Below, piece by piece: positions 32,184 through 44,902 of a DNA stretch of 64,000 nt (position 1 is its first letter; each line of letters opens with the position of its first letter). Source of the stretch: Glandiceps talaboti (taxonomy: Eukaryota > Hemichordata > Enteropneusta > Spengelidae). The notes beneath the pieces are model-generated. The model was not told the DNA's origin. It did no database searches and saw only the letters and a program-made list of their open reading frames with translations. Made by a program: the position numbers and the translations under genes. Where the stretch lies: positions 1,459,342-1,523,341 of the forward strand of contig NC_135569.1 in the NCBI RefSeq assembly GCF_964340395.1, in the 5' to 3' direction.

Positions 32184-34560
32184 GACATATAATTAATTAT
32201 GTTATCAGTGCTGGTAACTGTCATTTTAGCATAAACACCATGATATTCAGGATCATGCAACTTTATTCAGTGTTCAGAATACTACACATAATATGACATG
32301 ATAACATTAGAGTGTGACTGTTACTGTTAAACCAGTGGGTGGAGGGTCTGTGGTTAAATTCAAAATACATCACAATACTTGTACACCAACATGACTAACT
32401 TGCATAGACTGATATAAACAAACTGCAAAAGTACATCACAGGCACCCTTCAGTGTTAATACATGACATGACAGGACAGCATATAACTTTGGTAAGTCATT
32501 TGACCAGTCCCGGTGTCTGTTCTCTTCACACTATCGATGTACAAAAATCCATCAAACGATTTTGAGAGACTAACAAACAAGCTCTGGGGGAGATCAATAT
32601 TAAAAACCAACAGGGTAATGCCGTGTACAAAAGTACTTTTTAAGGTCGTCCATGAAACGTATTTTTGAGGTCGTTCATGAGATCTTAGCAGAATATTCAC
32701 AGTTGTTCAAATACTGGTTTCTACTGTTGTTATTATTGTTGTTCGCCTTTTACAAAAAGACAATAAAGTGTTAATAAACACTGGTCTTGTATTCTTATTA
32801 CTATATACTACATACTAATTTGATATTGATTGCGCTGGCTGAAACAATCATTAATTTTGGCCACTTTAGTTAGAAGGGGCGGGGGTGGGGGTGGAGGGGG
32901 TCTGAGGTCTAACTAAAAGAATTTTTGTTTATCCTACATTGAACTATTGCTTTCGCCCCTAAGTTTATGAGCGTTTCCCATGTTCTCACTACCTCAAATC
33001 TGAGGTACCTGAAATACCTCTTTTTTATGACGCCTCCCCATTCAATTATCACGTTACAATCAAAACCTGCTACCCGTTTCAGGTTGTGTTCACTTCTTCT
33101 GTTTGGTACAACCACACAGAAACCAGTACTGCAAATTCTACACTTTTGATAAGATAGCAAGATGCAATTTTCTTTTTCATTTTGTCAAAATTAAATAAAC
33201 CATTTCAACATACTGTAAACACACGAGCCCCAATGTTTTGATATCTGCATTTGCTGTCTGGTTGATAGTAACTTCATTTAGACAAAAAAAAAATCGAGAG
33301 GAAAAAATCATGTCAGTAATATTCAATATAGCTATCTGAAAGTGTATTATGTGCAGTTTCTCATCTGTTTCTGCTTTGTGATATCAAACACAGTGAACAC
33401 TATTATAAAACGGGCGTTATTTTTTAATCCATGTCAGATACTCTTGTGACGGGTAAACAACGAATACTAACCTAATCAATATTTCATAAAATGCAAATAT
33501 GAATAGTTGAATTCGATTCGGAATCACAAGACGAAAGTAAATATTGAGCCCAGAATATATCTAAACGAACAAAAACACACTTGTTCAATTGTGTCGCTAC
33601 ATATACTTACTGTATTCACTGCAAACAAGAGAAAAGAAGAAGCGATTTCCTACTTGAGAGGTTGTCATAATTCAAGAACAGGAACATTAACATGTATATT
33701 GTAGCACGTAAGAATACTAATTAAGAAAATAAGGTTATTTGTTTTATCGCCCGTGTTTCATATGCTATTGTGAAACTGCACGTGGCAGTGATTAGTCATT
33801 GTGTACACGGGACATATGTTGTTGCTCACATCACATGATGAAAGGTAAACATTTCATTTCAAATGTCTGGTAAAACTTGGCATACGTATACGTTAATTGA
33901 CCTCATTATAATTTCATAAGACCAGATTAGGCGTAAAAAAAATATGTGGTTCCGATTAATTTCAATTTTAAAATAAGTGGGGTAGGTAGATTTTTATTTT
34001 ATTTTTTTATATTTTTTTTTCATGTGTAAGTGTCTAGTTCAGGTTTTCCATTGTTTTCCAATGGTCTATGTTGTTTATTTCATCCCATCAGATGTACAGC
34101 CATTACAGATTGGAAGAACAGTTTTATATTGTCTTTTTAAGTTGATGTCAGTTTCCGAACCCACTATTTCTTGCGAGACTTCACGATTTTCGCGATTGTA
34201 TTATTATTTTTCTCGAATACGTAAAAAGGTTTAGGGTCGGCGTGAAAAACTAGTTTGATATTGAACAAGACACAGGTTACACGTAGGATTAAGTATTCCA
34301 CGTTTCGGCTTTACACAGAAATACTTCTTCAGGAATAGAGCAATGTAGAGGCGTGTGTTGCTAGCTATGGGGTCGGGTAACCGGAACCAAACAACTTTTC
34401 TTATTTGGTCTTAGTACCAGATTAGTACCAATTCCACATTGCCATATTAAGCGCTTTCAGCAACCTTAACCTATCTTGAATATATACGTTTTTCTTTCCA
34501 TTTATAATAGTGCGCAAGAAAATCGATTTGTGGTGGTTGATATCTTTTTGTCAAATAAAG
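32184..34560. other. Intergenic region, no gene recognised
   Basis: AT-rich sequence without convincing exons on either strand. It contains a G-rich patch (32875-32900) and a short motif at 34280-34335 described separately. Confidence 0.6.
34285..34335 (-). other. Penelope/hammerhead-like motif (CTGAAGA…CCGAAACGT)
   Basis: On the minus strand: CCTGAAGAAGTATTTCTGTG then TAAAGCCGAAACGTGGAATACTT. AAGTATT and AATACTT can pair around it. The order CTGAAGA - stem - CCGAAACG resembles conserved ends found in Penelope-like elements and hammerhead-type cores. Only this fragment is present. Confidence 0.3.
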
Positions 34561-34604
34561 TTATTCATTAGGCTTGCATTTGAAAATGGCCGCGACTACG
34601 CATT

Positions 34605-34933
34605 CACATACATGCATACATACATACATACATACATGCATGCATGCATGCATGCATGCATGCATACATACATACATACATACATACATACATACATACA
34701 TACATACATACATACATACATACATACATACATACATACATACATACATACACACACATACATACATACATACATACATACATACACACATACACATACA
34801 TACATACATACATACATACATACATACATACACACATAGACACATACATACATACATACATACATACATACATACATACATACATACACACATACACACA
34901 CACATACATACATACATACATACATACACACAC

Positions 34934-34983
<50 letters not shown>
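34605..34983. repeat. Large (ACAT)n/(CATG)n/(CA)n microsatellite
   Basis: About 380 bp of ATAC repeats with a GCAT block near the left and CA dinucleotides at the right. Long Tyr/Ile/His-Thr or Cys-Val-Tyr-Met frames on both strands are shadows. Confidence 0.97.
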
Positions 34984-34986
<3 letters not shown>

Positions 34987-35527
34987 TCGCAATCACAAAA
35001 GTCAAACATTGAACTACTGCATGAACTGTCGTTCTGATTTATTAGGAATAGATATTTATCAATGAGTTTGTATTTTTGAAATACCAGCACTGCTGTAAAT
35101 ACGGTCTTAAAATAGATGTGGAAGGTTAAACAACCACTGACAGCCTTTAGACAAGCATGTCAAAGCTGTGATGGCAAATTGGAACATTTACACTATCCAC
35201 AGTTGGAACTATCCCTCGGTAAAAAGTGTCGATGGACATGGACCCATAATGAAAAGGCGAAGTACGTTACATGTATGAATCGATTATATTTATCAATTGA
35301 GTAAGTTCGCCTGAATGTGTGTCGTCTTTGAGTGATATATTCGAAGGACATGGAACAGCGAGAGTTAACATTTAAATGCGGGAGCTAAATTTCTGCTGAT
35401 TCATTGTGCAAGACATCGGAAAGTACAACCATCATTCGTATGTTTTGCTTTCACTTTTACTGTCACAGTGACTACTGATTTCATATTACAATAATTTCTA
35501 AGTGATAGACTGTATATATGTAGGATA

Positions 35528-36592
35528 ATGCAGACAAGCGACTGTGATGTATTTTCATTCAACCAACAAAATCCAAACGAGGAAAATGGAAATGCTAAGG
35601 ACATCCCTCTAAGGGCGGGAACGGCTGATGCTGAGGCAGGAAAAGAAAAGAAACCTCAGGGAAGATGGTCAGCATTCGTAATAACTCTAGGTGGGGTAAC
35701 CATCTCCCTGTTGTGTGGAGCTTGTTTTGCTTTTGCGTCATTATTCACAGTCCTCGCAGAATCTGATGGAATCCGTAATACCGAAATTTGTGTTTTGTGT
35801 GGCGTCGTCGCTACCATGATTTTGTCTCCGTGTATTGCAACTTTTAAACAGGAATTGTTACCGAAAACTTTAAAGGACACTTTAATAACTGTAAGCATTG
35901 GTGTTTTAGCAACAATTGGTAGCCTCACTATACAGTACGACCCTGGAGTCTCAATTGGTAATATTACGGCTTTTCTCTTGGCTTCAACTCCGATTTTTAC
36001 CCTGCTATTAGAATGTTTGATCCTCAAGAAAACTTGTAATATTGTTGACGTTTTATTCACGTTTTGTTCAGTTATTGGAATTCTCCTTATAATCAATTTT
36101 GAATTCATTTTCGAGTTTACAAGGTTGATTGGTGAGCATGATCTATTCGTTTATGGTTTGACCTTGCTAGCCTCGTTCAGTATTGCATTGGGTCATGTTC
36201 TGGGACGAGCCTTGGGAGGTCGTGTTCCGGTTATTACTATCATGTTCTTTATTGGCGCCACCAGAGCTATCGTCAGCGTCGTCATTTTACTTTCGATTCC
36301 CTTTCGATTGGGGGAACTCAGTAGCAGCGCTGCCGGAAGTCTTATAGGCATTTTGATATTTTCTCAATTAGCAACATGGTTTAGATTCAACGGTTTACGA
36401 TTTAACGAAGCTACTACATTTGCATTGCTTTCAAATGTACAAGTTGTCATATCATATATTTTAGACAGGACTATTTTCCATTTAAACGTCACTTCCTCTG
36501 ACTTCATTGGGGCTGGCATGGTATTAATTAGCTCCGGCTTAGTAGCTATAATCAGATCACAGGGAAGGCGATCACAAGAGATAGATGAGTAA
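35528..36592 (+). CDS. EamA/DMT-superfamily transporter (SLC35G-like), intronless
   Basis: A 354-residue single-exon ORF. Residues 1-45 are a hydrophilic cytosolic tail, followed by about ten hydrophobic segments in two EamA halves (about 48-190 and about 207-342). Typical EamA features: the end of the first half with NITAFLLASTPIFTLLLECL followed by a charged KK and a long hydrophobic helix (GILLII), and the second half ending in FALLSNVQVVISYILDR and GAGMVLISSGLVAII. Drug/metabolite transporter family members move nucleotide sugars, metabolites or are orphan; the substrate cannot be read from sequence. An in-frame TAA at 35492-35494 precedes the ATG. AATAAA at 36729-36734 follows the stop by about 140 nt. 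The closest family from memory is SLC35G, members of which are often intronless. The C-terminus is short and basic (RSQGRRSQ). Confidence 0.87.
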   Translation: MQTSDCDVFSFNQQNPNEENGNAKDIPLRAGTADAEAGKEKKPQGRWSAFVITLGGVTISLLCGACFAFASLFTVLAESDGIRNTEICVLCGVVATMILSPCIATFKQELLPKTLKDTLITVSIGVLATIGSLTIQYDPGVSIGNITAFLLASTPIFTLLLECLILKKTCNIVDVLFTFCSVIGILLIINFEFIFEFTRLIGEHDLFVYGLTLLASFSIALGHVLGRALGGRVPVITIMFFIGATRAIVSVVILLSIPFRLGELSSSAAGSLIGILIFSQLATWFRFNGLRFNEATTFALLSNVQVVISYILDRTIFHLNVTSSDFIGAGMVLISSGLVAIIRSQGRRSQEIDE

Positions 36593-36728
36593 CTATGTAT
36601 TAAATGTCGCAACAAATGTTGATCTCAGGAGAGAATACATTATGTGGTCTGTATTTTAACTGTGTATTGTGATGAGTCTTTTAAAATTGTATTTTGTGCT
36701 GTTTTTTGGTGCATGAGCTGGTACTAGA

Positions 36729-36734
36729 AATAAA
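36729..36734 (+). promoter_or_regulatory. Polyadenylation signal AATAAA
   Basis: About 137 nt after the stop of the transporter gene; a second AATAAA occurs at 36785-36790. Confidence 0.6.
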
Positions 36735-38431
36735 TAATAATGAAAATGATTTTGTTTATAATGGGTGATCTTGAATTAATCTGAAATAAATATGGAAGTA
36801 TCGTGGATATGATTTTAAAACTTAAGGCACTGCATGTACCATTGCTTATTGAAGACCCAGTTTGGATTAGGATGGCAATAAAGGTGTTATAAACAGTTAA
36901 ATGTCAGCGCTTTAGATAAAGTTGGTCCATGGACAAAAGACTATGTAATCCTTAATGTTAATAAGATAACACTATTAAGGGAAACTGGGAGTAAACCCCT
37001 CTGTTTTAAACATAAAACGGGAACTGCTGTCGATTGTAAACTGGGAACTAACTATAAGCAGTGCTATGGCGAATCAATTTAAAGCATATTGTGGTCGGAG
37101 AGGTTGTTACATTTACGTAAGAAAGGACATTAAACTAAATAAATGAAGTGGCATAAAATAGCAACTAAACTGATAAACTAATCCTTGGTTGAAATCATTC
37201 CAAATGTAAAGGTGATTGTTTAATGATATTCAAGCCTGGGTCATATCATGTGACCACGAGTACGTATCATGTGATCCCAACGTTAGTAACTGGTTACCAG
37301 TATAAAGTTCGATTATTAAAATCTACTGTAAAAATAAGGTATTATGAAAGCATGACCTTTGCTTAGGTTGCTGTGATCTGTTGTTGAAGGCATGGCACGT
37401 GTTTCAAACATGAGATAATGTTTAGACTTTCTTGTTATATGTAAGGGAATAGTCATCACCTGTGTCTATAGCAGTACTAGTACTTATGATACATTACTTC
37501 AAAACATTTACAAACAGTATATTGCAACTGATATTTTAAGAGTAAATAACCCGATGATATTATCACAGGTAAGCAGTGGCTAATATCTACATAATTTGCA
37601 TTTAGTTTCTATTCAAATAAATAAATTAATTAATACTTCAATATTAACCACGCGTTTTTTTTCAAAAGACGCTTTTTGCTTGTAATGTTCCCACACCTAT
37701 CCAAGTAACATGCTTATTCTTAGACATATGACATACAAGGAGTAATTTACTGTTGTATCATGCTACAACAGTACTTAACAATTTAGCTATGTGGAAATTT
37801 TACAACATTTCACGACTCAAAGACCCCATTTCCAAGCTAATACTCTCATATGATGTACAACTGATTCTTTGAAGGAGAAAGCGGAGCTTGTTTATGTACC
37901 TACATATAGACATATATTGTGAATTTGTGGCTTGGCCTCTAGATAATTTGTGTTTGGGCATAGGCTTCATAAATACGTCTTTGCTTGAACTCTTTCATTT
38001 AAGGAACAAGTTGTGAAGTAGTAATACATATACTTGAATTATACAAGTAAGTGAAATTAAAGTTTGAAATATTTTCATCTACATTTGTCACACTCAAAAT
38101 ATCAAAATTGAATATTACCTACTTGATCTGTAACTGCGTTAGGTTTCTGTGATTTACACTTCGAAGTTATGGTAGTTCGTACTTCATACACTCAACAACA
38201 TGACGCATTCTATGCCTTTGGAAGTTGCATGAGGTTCAGAAAAAAATCGCTTTTATTACAGCATTGTCCTCATCACTTGTAAACATACGACGGGAGATCT
38301 ATTTTCTCCATGACAACCGAGATCTATCAAAGTAACCCTTTAAAGTCACCACGATTATGCATTATCGCGCATGACTTCAAAGAACAGGAAGTCTCTATAT
38401 ATTCTTATTGGCATGAATAGTTGTGAACGTT

Positions 38432-38498
38432 GTATGTATGTATGTATGTATGTATGTATGTATGTATGTATGTATGTATGTATGTATGTATGTATGTT
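38432..38498. repeat. (ATGT)n microsatellite
   Basis: About 67 bp of perfect ATGT tetranucleotides. Confidence 0.95.
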
Positions 38499-41400
38499 TG
38501 CTCCTGTTTTAACTTGTTCAAATAAGTTAACCGACTGACCCATCATTTCTAAGTTGAGAAGCTTAGAATTAAGCACGGACACCTAAAATGTGTTAATGTA
38601 TTATTATGCGTTGCTGGAATATATTTTGGAAACAGTCACGTCGGACTTGAATGAATGCGAGGTCATTACCTTTTCATCATTAGCACAAAATACTCTGAAA
38701 GCATTTAAGTGTCCTAAACACATTAAATAAATTGTAATTATATACACATGCCTTGAATGCAATGACAGTCACGCAGTAAATTTAGTTATCATCAGTTCCT
38801 CTCTCTTCGTTAACGACTTGAACTTCAGACTTTCGGCCCTTTTTTCCTTTGGTGGGAAATGTGGTATTTCGAAAAATATAAACATTCACAGACATGCCCC
38901 CCCCCCCGATATTCGCTTGTTTCCATGCCAATAGTACTCTCCATATAAACATTACATTGTTTAAAATTCAAAAACGATAAATCAATTTGGTTCCTCGAAA
39001 CATAATATTTCGTTTGTGTCAGCAGTGTTTCCGCATTTTCAAGTCAATATTAATGTAGCTGACAATGTCAATAATGAAAATTGTGGTTTGGGATAAAATT
39101 TCGAAAACAACAACTGGAGACTTATAGAAAGGCAGAAAGCGTCAGTGTCACCGATAATTGGTCTGGTGTCGTGATTGGGGAAGTGTGTCAGTTGCAAATC
39201 TGTACTATGCGGCAAGACATAATAGTTACATTAAGTAATTACTGCAATTTGAATCCAACTTCGTGAATTCGAAAGGCTCCCTGAAGTGCAAACCTAGTCC
39301 ACGATTCAACAATTTTTGTATCCATTTACTGCTTGTATAAGTACACTTTCTTTGGAAGTGGACAATTCGTATGTTATAAACTATTGTATTGCTAAGTTAA
39401 CCGTTTAATCATTAGACATTTAGAACATGAAAAAAATAACTCTTGAGAATAACCCTGCCTTTTAACAGAATTCTATTTCCAAAGGTCGATTTACAATGAA
39501 TAACATACCTAATAAATATCATTGCTTATCTCAAAATGGAGACGTGACTATTGCATGATAATGATATTTTTCTTGAAAAGTCAAGTAGTTTTAAAACCCT
39601 GGATAGCGTCATGCTGCTTAATCACATACTGGGAAATTATGTTACAAAACGATGACATGAACAGATTTTTGAAAAAGGGGTTTAGTGTCATTGACGATGT
39701 AATTGTTGTGTGTTGGCTTCAAAAGGGAAATTCTTCATAGTATAACATGTCAAACCTTGCCTGTAAAATAGATTTACAAAGATAGACACGGACAAGAAAT
39801 CGTTTAGGCGCCAACAGCTGTCATTTCCAACAAACCTAATGTGATCATTTTTGTAGGAAGAACATCTATTCAAGATTGCAGAAAATCGAATTAATCATTT
39901 TGTCCAAGTGTACTAGGTGTTCCCGAAGTATTACGTTAGTATTCATGCTCACTATTGATCTTAAATTTATTATTTCATTTTAATTACAGGAATATGTCAA
40001 TTAAAGAGGTGAATTACACATGTACATCTAGATACACCATGTTGTAGAAGGAAAGCGATATTACGTCATTTATACGGGAAAGTAACAGTAGAAGTATAAT
40101 GCGGACTATCTTTAAAACATTGACATATTAATCTAAGAATATGTACCAAAGCAACACAGAAAAATAATGCAGGACATGTATTAAAATACACTGTAAAGAT
40201 CAACATAACTGCTTAAACCACAGAGGTTGAAAGGCTAGCATAAAGCTTATAGACAATTCTAACGTTTATAGAAAGCTTAAAATGACTCTATTACACCACT
40301 GTTCCCACTTCAAATTACGAAAGCAATGTATACATAGTTGTTTGCCACATCCTATTTTCACACATCAACAGAGTACACTGTTAACATCATTTAGTGGAAT
40401 TCGTGTTTAGTGTCACAGCATAGTTGTTCGATTCTTTTGCTAGCATTAGTGCCTGAAGGATCTTGATTCACGCATCCACATCTCCAGATTATTCCAAGGA
40501 CCATTCTTTCCCTGCTTAGCTATTGTGTGAACCTTTTTGTTATTGCACTGTTGCATCTAATAATTCAGTCTAACTTCATTAAAATGGAATTATGACCTGC
40601 CGAACTATTCATACAGAACACCAAAGTTCATTAAAATGATGCTATAACAGGACTACCATTGATGACCGTAAAGTGAAATTGTATTCTCACGAATATGGCG
40701 ATTTCGTTATCTCGTCAGATTATCCGCTTGTTCATAATAACATATATGAAAAAAGATGAAGAGACTCCCGCCAGGGTGCCATGACAACCGTTCAGTCTTT
40801 CTGAGTATCGTGTGCATAGTGTCGTCTTTACATGCGCATTGGTATTTGCCTTCCGAAGGACATCTCTAAGCAGCTTCTTAAAAGCTACGCTATAAAGTAT
40901 AATCATACTAGAGAGTGAGGGCAAGAAATGAGGTGAGGATTGTAGGCAATGGCCTGGTGTTCTTTTCCGCTCACAAGGTATGTATACGCTTATTATATTT
41001 TTAAAAAACTTAAACAAGCCCAGTCAATATATATTCATTTTGTTTTGGCTTCTCTATTTTTTTAACAAGTAAGTGACTGTTAAAGTGTATACAGCCATGA
41101 AATATATATATTTTTATGGGAAAAACTTGAATGTAATAGGCCGAGGTATTATACACGATAACACGCAGAATACGTTTTATTAAAACGGTTGTAAAAGAAG
41201 TTAATAATTCCATTTGATTTATTTTCTATACTGTAGGACGAAACTACTGCTACATGTCACAGCCCACTTTTCAACTATTACTGAATCATTAATAGTATCC
41301 TCATTCTTTTTTAAAAAAAAGAAAGTGGCCAATGAAATAATTCTGACCAATTTCCTAACCAAATACAATTTGATATTCGATGTTTATTTTGAAATTTGCA

Positions 41401-41689
41401 AGGCTAACAAAAATCTTCACACTCATAAAAATTCTCCTTCTTGTAAAATGTCTTTTGATGAAAATAACAAGATGCATCCTCAGTTACCATTCAACTGATG
41501 AAATAGCTTTAATATACATCCTATTGTGGTCAATACCATTTTAGATATCACTTTATACATGTGGACTAAAATTACTAATGACTGTAAAGAAGGGGATTTG
41601 AAAATATGAAGAGCATATAGAATTTGTTAAAATGATATGAACTCTTTCTGTCAATCAGGCTTTCAAGCTGACAGAGATCAAGAGCTTCA

Positions 41690-41762
41690 CTGGCAGATCC
41701 AATATTATGTATCAGTGACAGATCCAATATTGTGTATCAGTGGCAGATCCAATATTGTATAT
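41690..41762. repeat. ~27-bp direct repeat, three copies
   Basis: 'GCAGATCCAATATTGTGTAT' plus 'CAGTG' occurs three times with one or two changes. Confidence 0.85.
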
Positions 41763-41800
41763 ACCCTCATGTTGATACTTAAAATCCTTTAGAGTTTCTT

Positions 41801-41925
41801 GGAGTGAGTGAGTGAGTGAGTGAGTGAGTGAGTGAGTGAGTGAGTGTGTGAGTGAGTGAGTGAGTGAGTGAGTTAGTGAGTGAGTGAGTGAACGAGCGAA
41901 CGAACGAGCGAGCGAGTGAGTGGGG
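41801..41925. repeat. (GAGT)n/(GAAC)n microsatellite
   Basis: About 125 bp of GAGT tetranucleotides passing into GAAC/GAGC variants. Confidence 0.95.
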
Positions 41926-42059
41926 TGAGTTTATTTCCAATGTAAGCCAAAGGCACATTATTCCCCTACATACACTAATTGTTAGAATGCAAAATTCTGA
42001 GGTAAAGCTATCATACATGATACAACCCCTTAGACTGAAGTTGGTATACTGATATTGCC

Positions 42060-42400
42060 TAATTAACGAAAAATAATTAATTATGAAAATCCCATTAAAA
42101 CTAATAGTTACGCCAACAAGCTTTTCAGAACACGTGCGCTTTGTTATGGTTGATGTAAGGACCAATTCAAATGGAATTTGAAAAGTGTATACTTCAAATA
42201 TAGCAGCTTACTCGTCAAAACTAAATCTAAATCAACAAGCTTTTCAGGACACGTGCGACTAGTTATAGCTGATGTATGTACAAAATTATATAGAAATTGA
42301 AGTTTACATTATTAAGTTTAACTATTGAAAATCACTAATTATACAATTTACTCGTTGGTACATCAACACGCTTTACAAAACATACGCGCTATATTAACAT
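42060..42400. repeat. Diverged tandem repeat (~125-bp unit), copy 2
   Basis: The motif 'CAACAAGCTTTTCAG(A/G)ACACGTGCG' occurs at about 42115 and 42233, and a weaker form (CAACACGCTTTACAAAACAT) at about 42364, each followed by TTATGGTTGATGTA-like sequence. The same family appears at 17415-17700. Confidence 0.65.
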
Positions 42401-42559
42401 GAGCCAGTTCTAGCCACATCACTATTAAAGAGTATGTGTAACAAATTCGTTTTTGATAACACAACGGCATAGATAGGCAGGCAGGCAGACAAAGAGATAG
42501 ATAGATAGATAGATAGACATCACTAGAACATAGCCTTCCCCTACGGATGTTAAAATTGA

Positions 42560-42631
42560 GCATCGTTGGTTCAGTTGTAAAATGCTTGCCTGTCACACCA
42601 GAGACCCCGGTTCTATTCCTTGGCTGACACA
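42560..42631 (+). pseudogene. tRNA-Gly(GCC)-derived sequence or SINE head
   Basis: It starts GCATCGTTGGTTCAGTTGTA with a preserved A box and continues AATGCTTGCCTGTCAC and CCCCGGTTCTATTCC (B box). By memory this parallels a canonical animal tRNA-Gly(GCC) along most of its length, but the anticodon would be GTC and the 3' acceptor strand (TTGGCTGACA) no longer pairs with the 5' strand. A pseudogene or a tRNA-derived SINE head is therefore more likely than a functional tRNA. Confidence 0.65.
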
Positions 42632-43012
42632 GACAAAATTGATGAGTGGGCCCGGGGGTGTGTTGGTACACGCACCTTCAAATTATTAGTCTGTTTTTCT
42701 ACGTCTTTTTTTCTTTTCTGGTTGGTTGTATTGAACAGTCTTCCTTCGATGTAGGAGCACCATTTTAAAGAGGTAAAATTACAGTTAAAAATCAAAGCAG
42801 AACAAAACACATAATTTAGAAATCCAGTGAGAATGCATAAAATAAAACCACGACAGTATAATTTGGAGGATCTCATTATAGCATATTGGCGATAACGACA
42901 AAAGGGATGCGTACACAGCTTTTATAGCGTTACATAACTCTAACGTGTTCAGTTTGGAAATGTGGCTATATTTAACACGCACACAGTATCGGTACACATT
43001 GACAGGTATACG

Positions 43013-43073
43013 AAAATGTAAGCAAAGTGAAGGAAGCAACCATCAAAGGTAGCAGTGTCAATTCCCTAAAACA
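43013..43073. repeat. Dispersed repeat R1, copy 1, abutting a (CA)n tract
   Basis: 'AAAATGTAAGCAAAGTGAAG' plus 'GAAGCAACCATCAAAGGTAG' plus 'CAGTGTCAATTCCCTAAAA' is almost identical to 58701-58759. Both copies run directly into CA-rich microsatellites on the same side. Confidence 0.9.
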
Positions 43074-43080
43074 CACACGC

Positions 43081-43123
<43 letters not shown>

Positions 43124-43296
43124 TACACACACATACATACATACATACATACATACATACATACATACATACATACACACATACGCCCACGCACACCACA
43201 CACACACGCATACGCACACACATACATACACACATACACACACACAGACACACACACATGCACACACATACATACACACACACAGACACACACTCC
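43070..43296. repeat. (CA)n/(ACAT)n microsatellite
   Basis: About 225 bp of CA and CATA repeats following repeat R1. Confidence 0.97.
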
Positions 43297-44902
43297 TTTC
43301 TGAATATTTCTGTTTTTTAAATGCAAGTATAATACAGTATATGTTTGACGACATATATCCCATAATTTAGTATAATCCAGGTGATTCATCTATCAATTTT
43401 AGTGAGTTCAAAGTATTTTTCTATTTGGTGGAAGATTTCATCTTTTATATTAGCAGAGCATAAATATGAAAATTATAACTTCATCTGGTTTACATTGAAA
43501 TGCATATGGTGAAAGTAAAGCGTAGGAAATTATCTTGAAGACCGTTACCGCACAATATACTCATCAAATAGTATAGATGCCGTGCCCTTGAAAAGGCCTT
43601 ATGGGTTACCATGGTAATATAAGCGACTTTCAGAAATCTGTTTTAAATCGCTTTTATAACTTACTCATCAAATTTTCCGGACAATTCATTTTGTCTAATG
43701 TACTGTACAAATATATTTTGAAATGGTGGTTTTAAAATTGAAAAGCTGTTTTGTACACATGACATTTTATTAACAGTATGGAGCCAAAGCAATTGCTAGG
43801 ACTTAGTATGTGCAATAAAATGACAAGACATTTTAATTCATGCTATACAATACCATAAACCATTCTCGAAACCTTTCCAATTCACCAGTCACAAACACTT
43901 GCATAAAATAACTATATTTCATTTATCACCTAGCGGAGATCTTTTTTTTGAATTTTTTGACGTTGCAAGTTTAAACCTAACAAAAAAATCGAACCTCACA
44001 AAATGTGTACACTATCTAACAGTGGAGATGCACTTCATGTTTATACTTCCAGATGCAAAGGTTCGCTAGCAATATTTCAAGTGCAATCTGATTAACAGTT
44101 AACGACAGGATACCTCCAAATTACGGGTCTAAAATATGGCACAGCTAATGATAAGCTATTTACTCGGATGAAAATACTTTTTTTAAAGACTCAAATAACA
44201 GAAGTGATAAAAGTTTATTCTATTTGGCATGACCATATCTTTTTAAAACCTTGACAATTTGCAACCTATAACCCCAAATCAAAGCAACTCCATGGCGATG
44301 TATACTACATTCGTTTAATTTGGATGAAAACAATACTGTTTTTATAGTTTGATATTATCACGTGAACACTGTAACACATTGCAATCTCTTGACTTTGAAT
44401 GTTATGAGTTGTATTTAACATGTACTGTTATACTTCATAGACAATGGGTGAGTTTGTACCAAACGTCTTCAAACTTCAAACTGTCGGTTTATTGAATATA
44501 TCCAGTGCGCTATGTCCTTGTACGTGAAGGCGTTTAGGCTTGCAAGCTTTCTTTTGTGTTGTTGTTTTGTTGGTGGTTCCACTTATAATAATGATAGATT
44601 TCCTCTTATGCTTATCACAGACTTTGCTTTGAAAAAAATGGAGGTACATACATACAAGGATATCGACATTATATTCTTATATGGTCATGAATGTGAAATT
44701 CAATGGAAGGACATTGTGATGCTCAATTATTTCCTATAATTGCAATTGTCTTGCAGATATTTCGAATGAAGAATGTAGCAAGGACATATCAACATACAAC
44801 TCGGCTTTTGTGGGGAAATCATACCGTCGGCGACAAATTGAGTACTGAACTGAACATGAAGAAAATGTTACCATGACTACTGATGTACACTGATCCAGGA
44901 AT

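Larger units (their letters stand above)
36800..44890. other. Gene-poor interval between transporter and first GPCR
   Basis: No convincing exons. It holds microsatellites (38432, 41800, 43070), a diverged tandem repeat (42060), a tRNA-Gly-derived sequence (42560) and one copy of a dispersed repeat (43013). A 100-codon minus-strand frame at 40715-41017 has no recognisable domain. Confidence 0.6.

Noticed and set aside
34561-35090. Long frames of Ile-His-Thr or Cys-Val-Tyr-Met repeats on both strands
   Set aside because: Pure translation of ACAT/CA microsatellites; no start context, splice sites or complexity. The same applies to the similar frames at 1031, 4257, 10059, 11412, 14757, 43027, 46500, 58667, 59743 and 61915.
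35656-36108. 150-codon minus-strand frame
   Set aside because: Antisense shadow of the transporter gene.
40715-41017. 100-codon minus-strand frame (contains KKLLRDVLRKANTNAHVK)
   Set aside because: Looks protein-like locally, but no domain, no partner exons and no family recognised; possibly a decayed repeat-encoded fragment.
44512-44739. 75-codon frame with a signal-peptide-like start upstream of the 5-HT6-like gene
   Set aside because: Hydrophobic start may be chance; it has no conserved features and lies in the putative 5' region of the GPCR gene.
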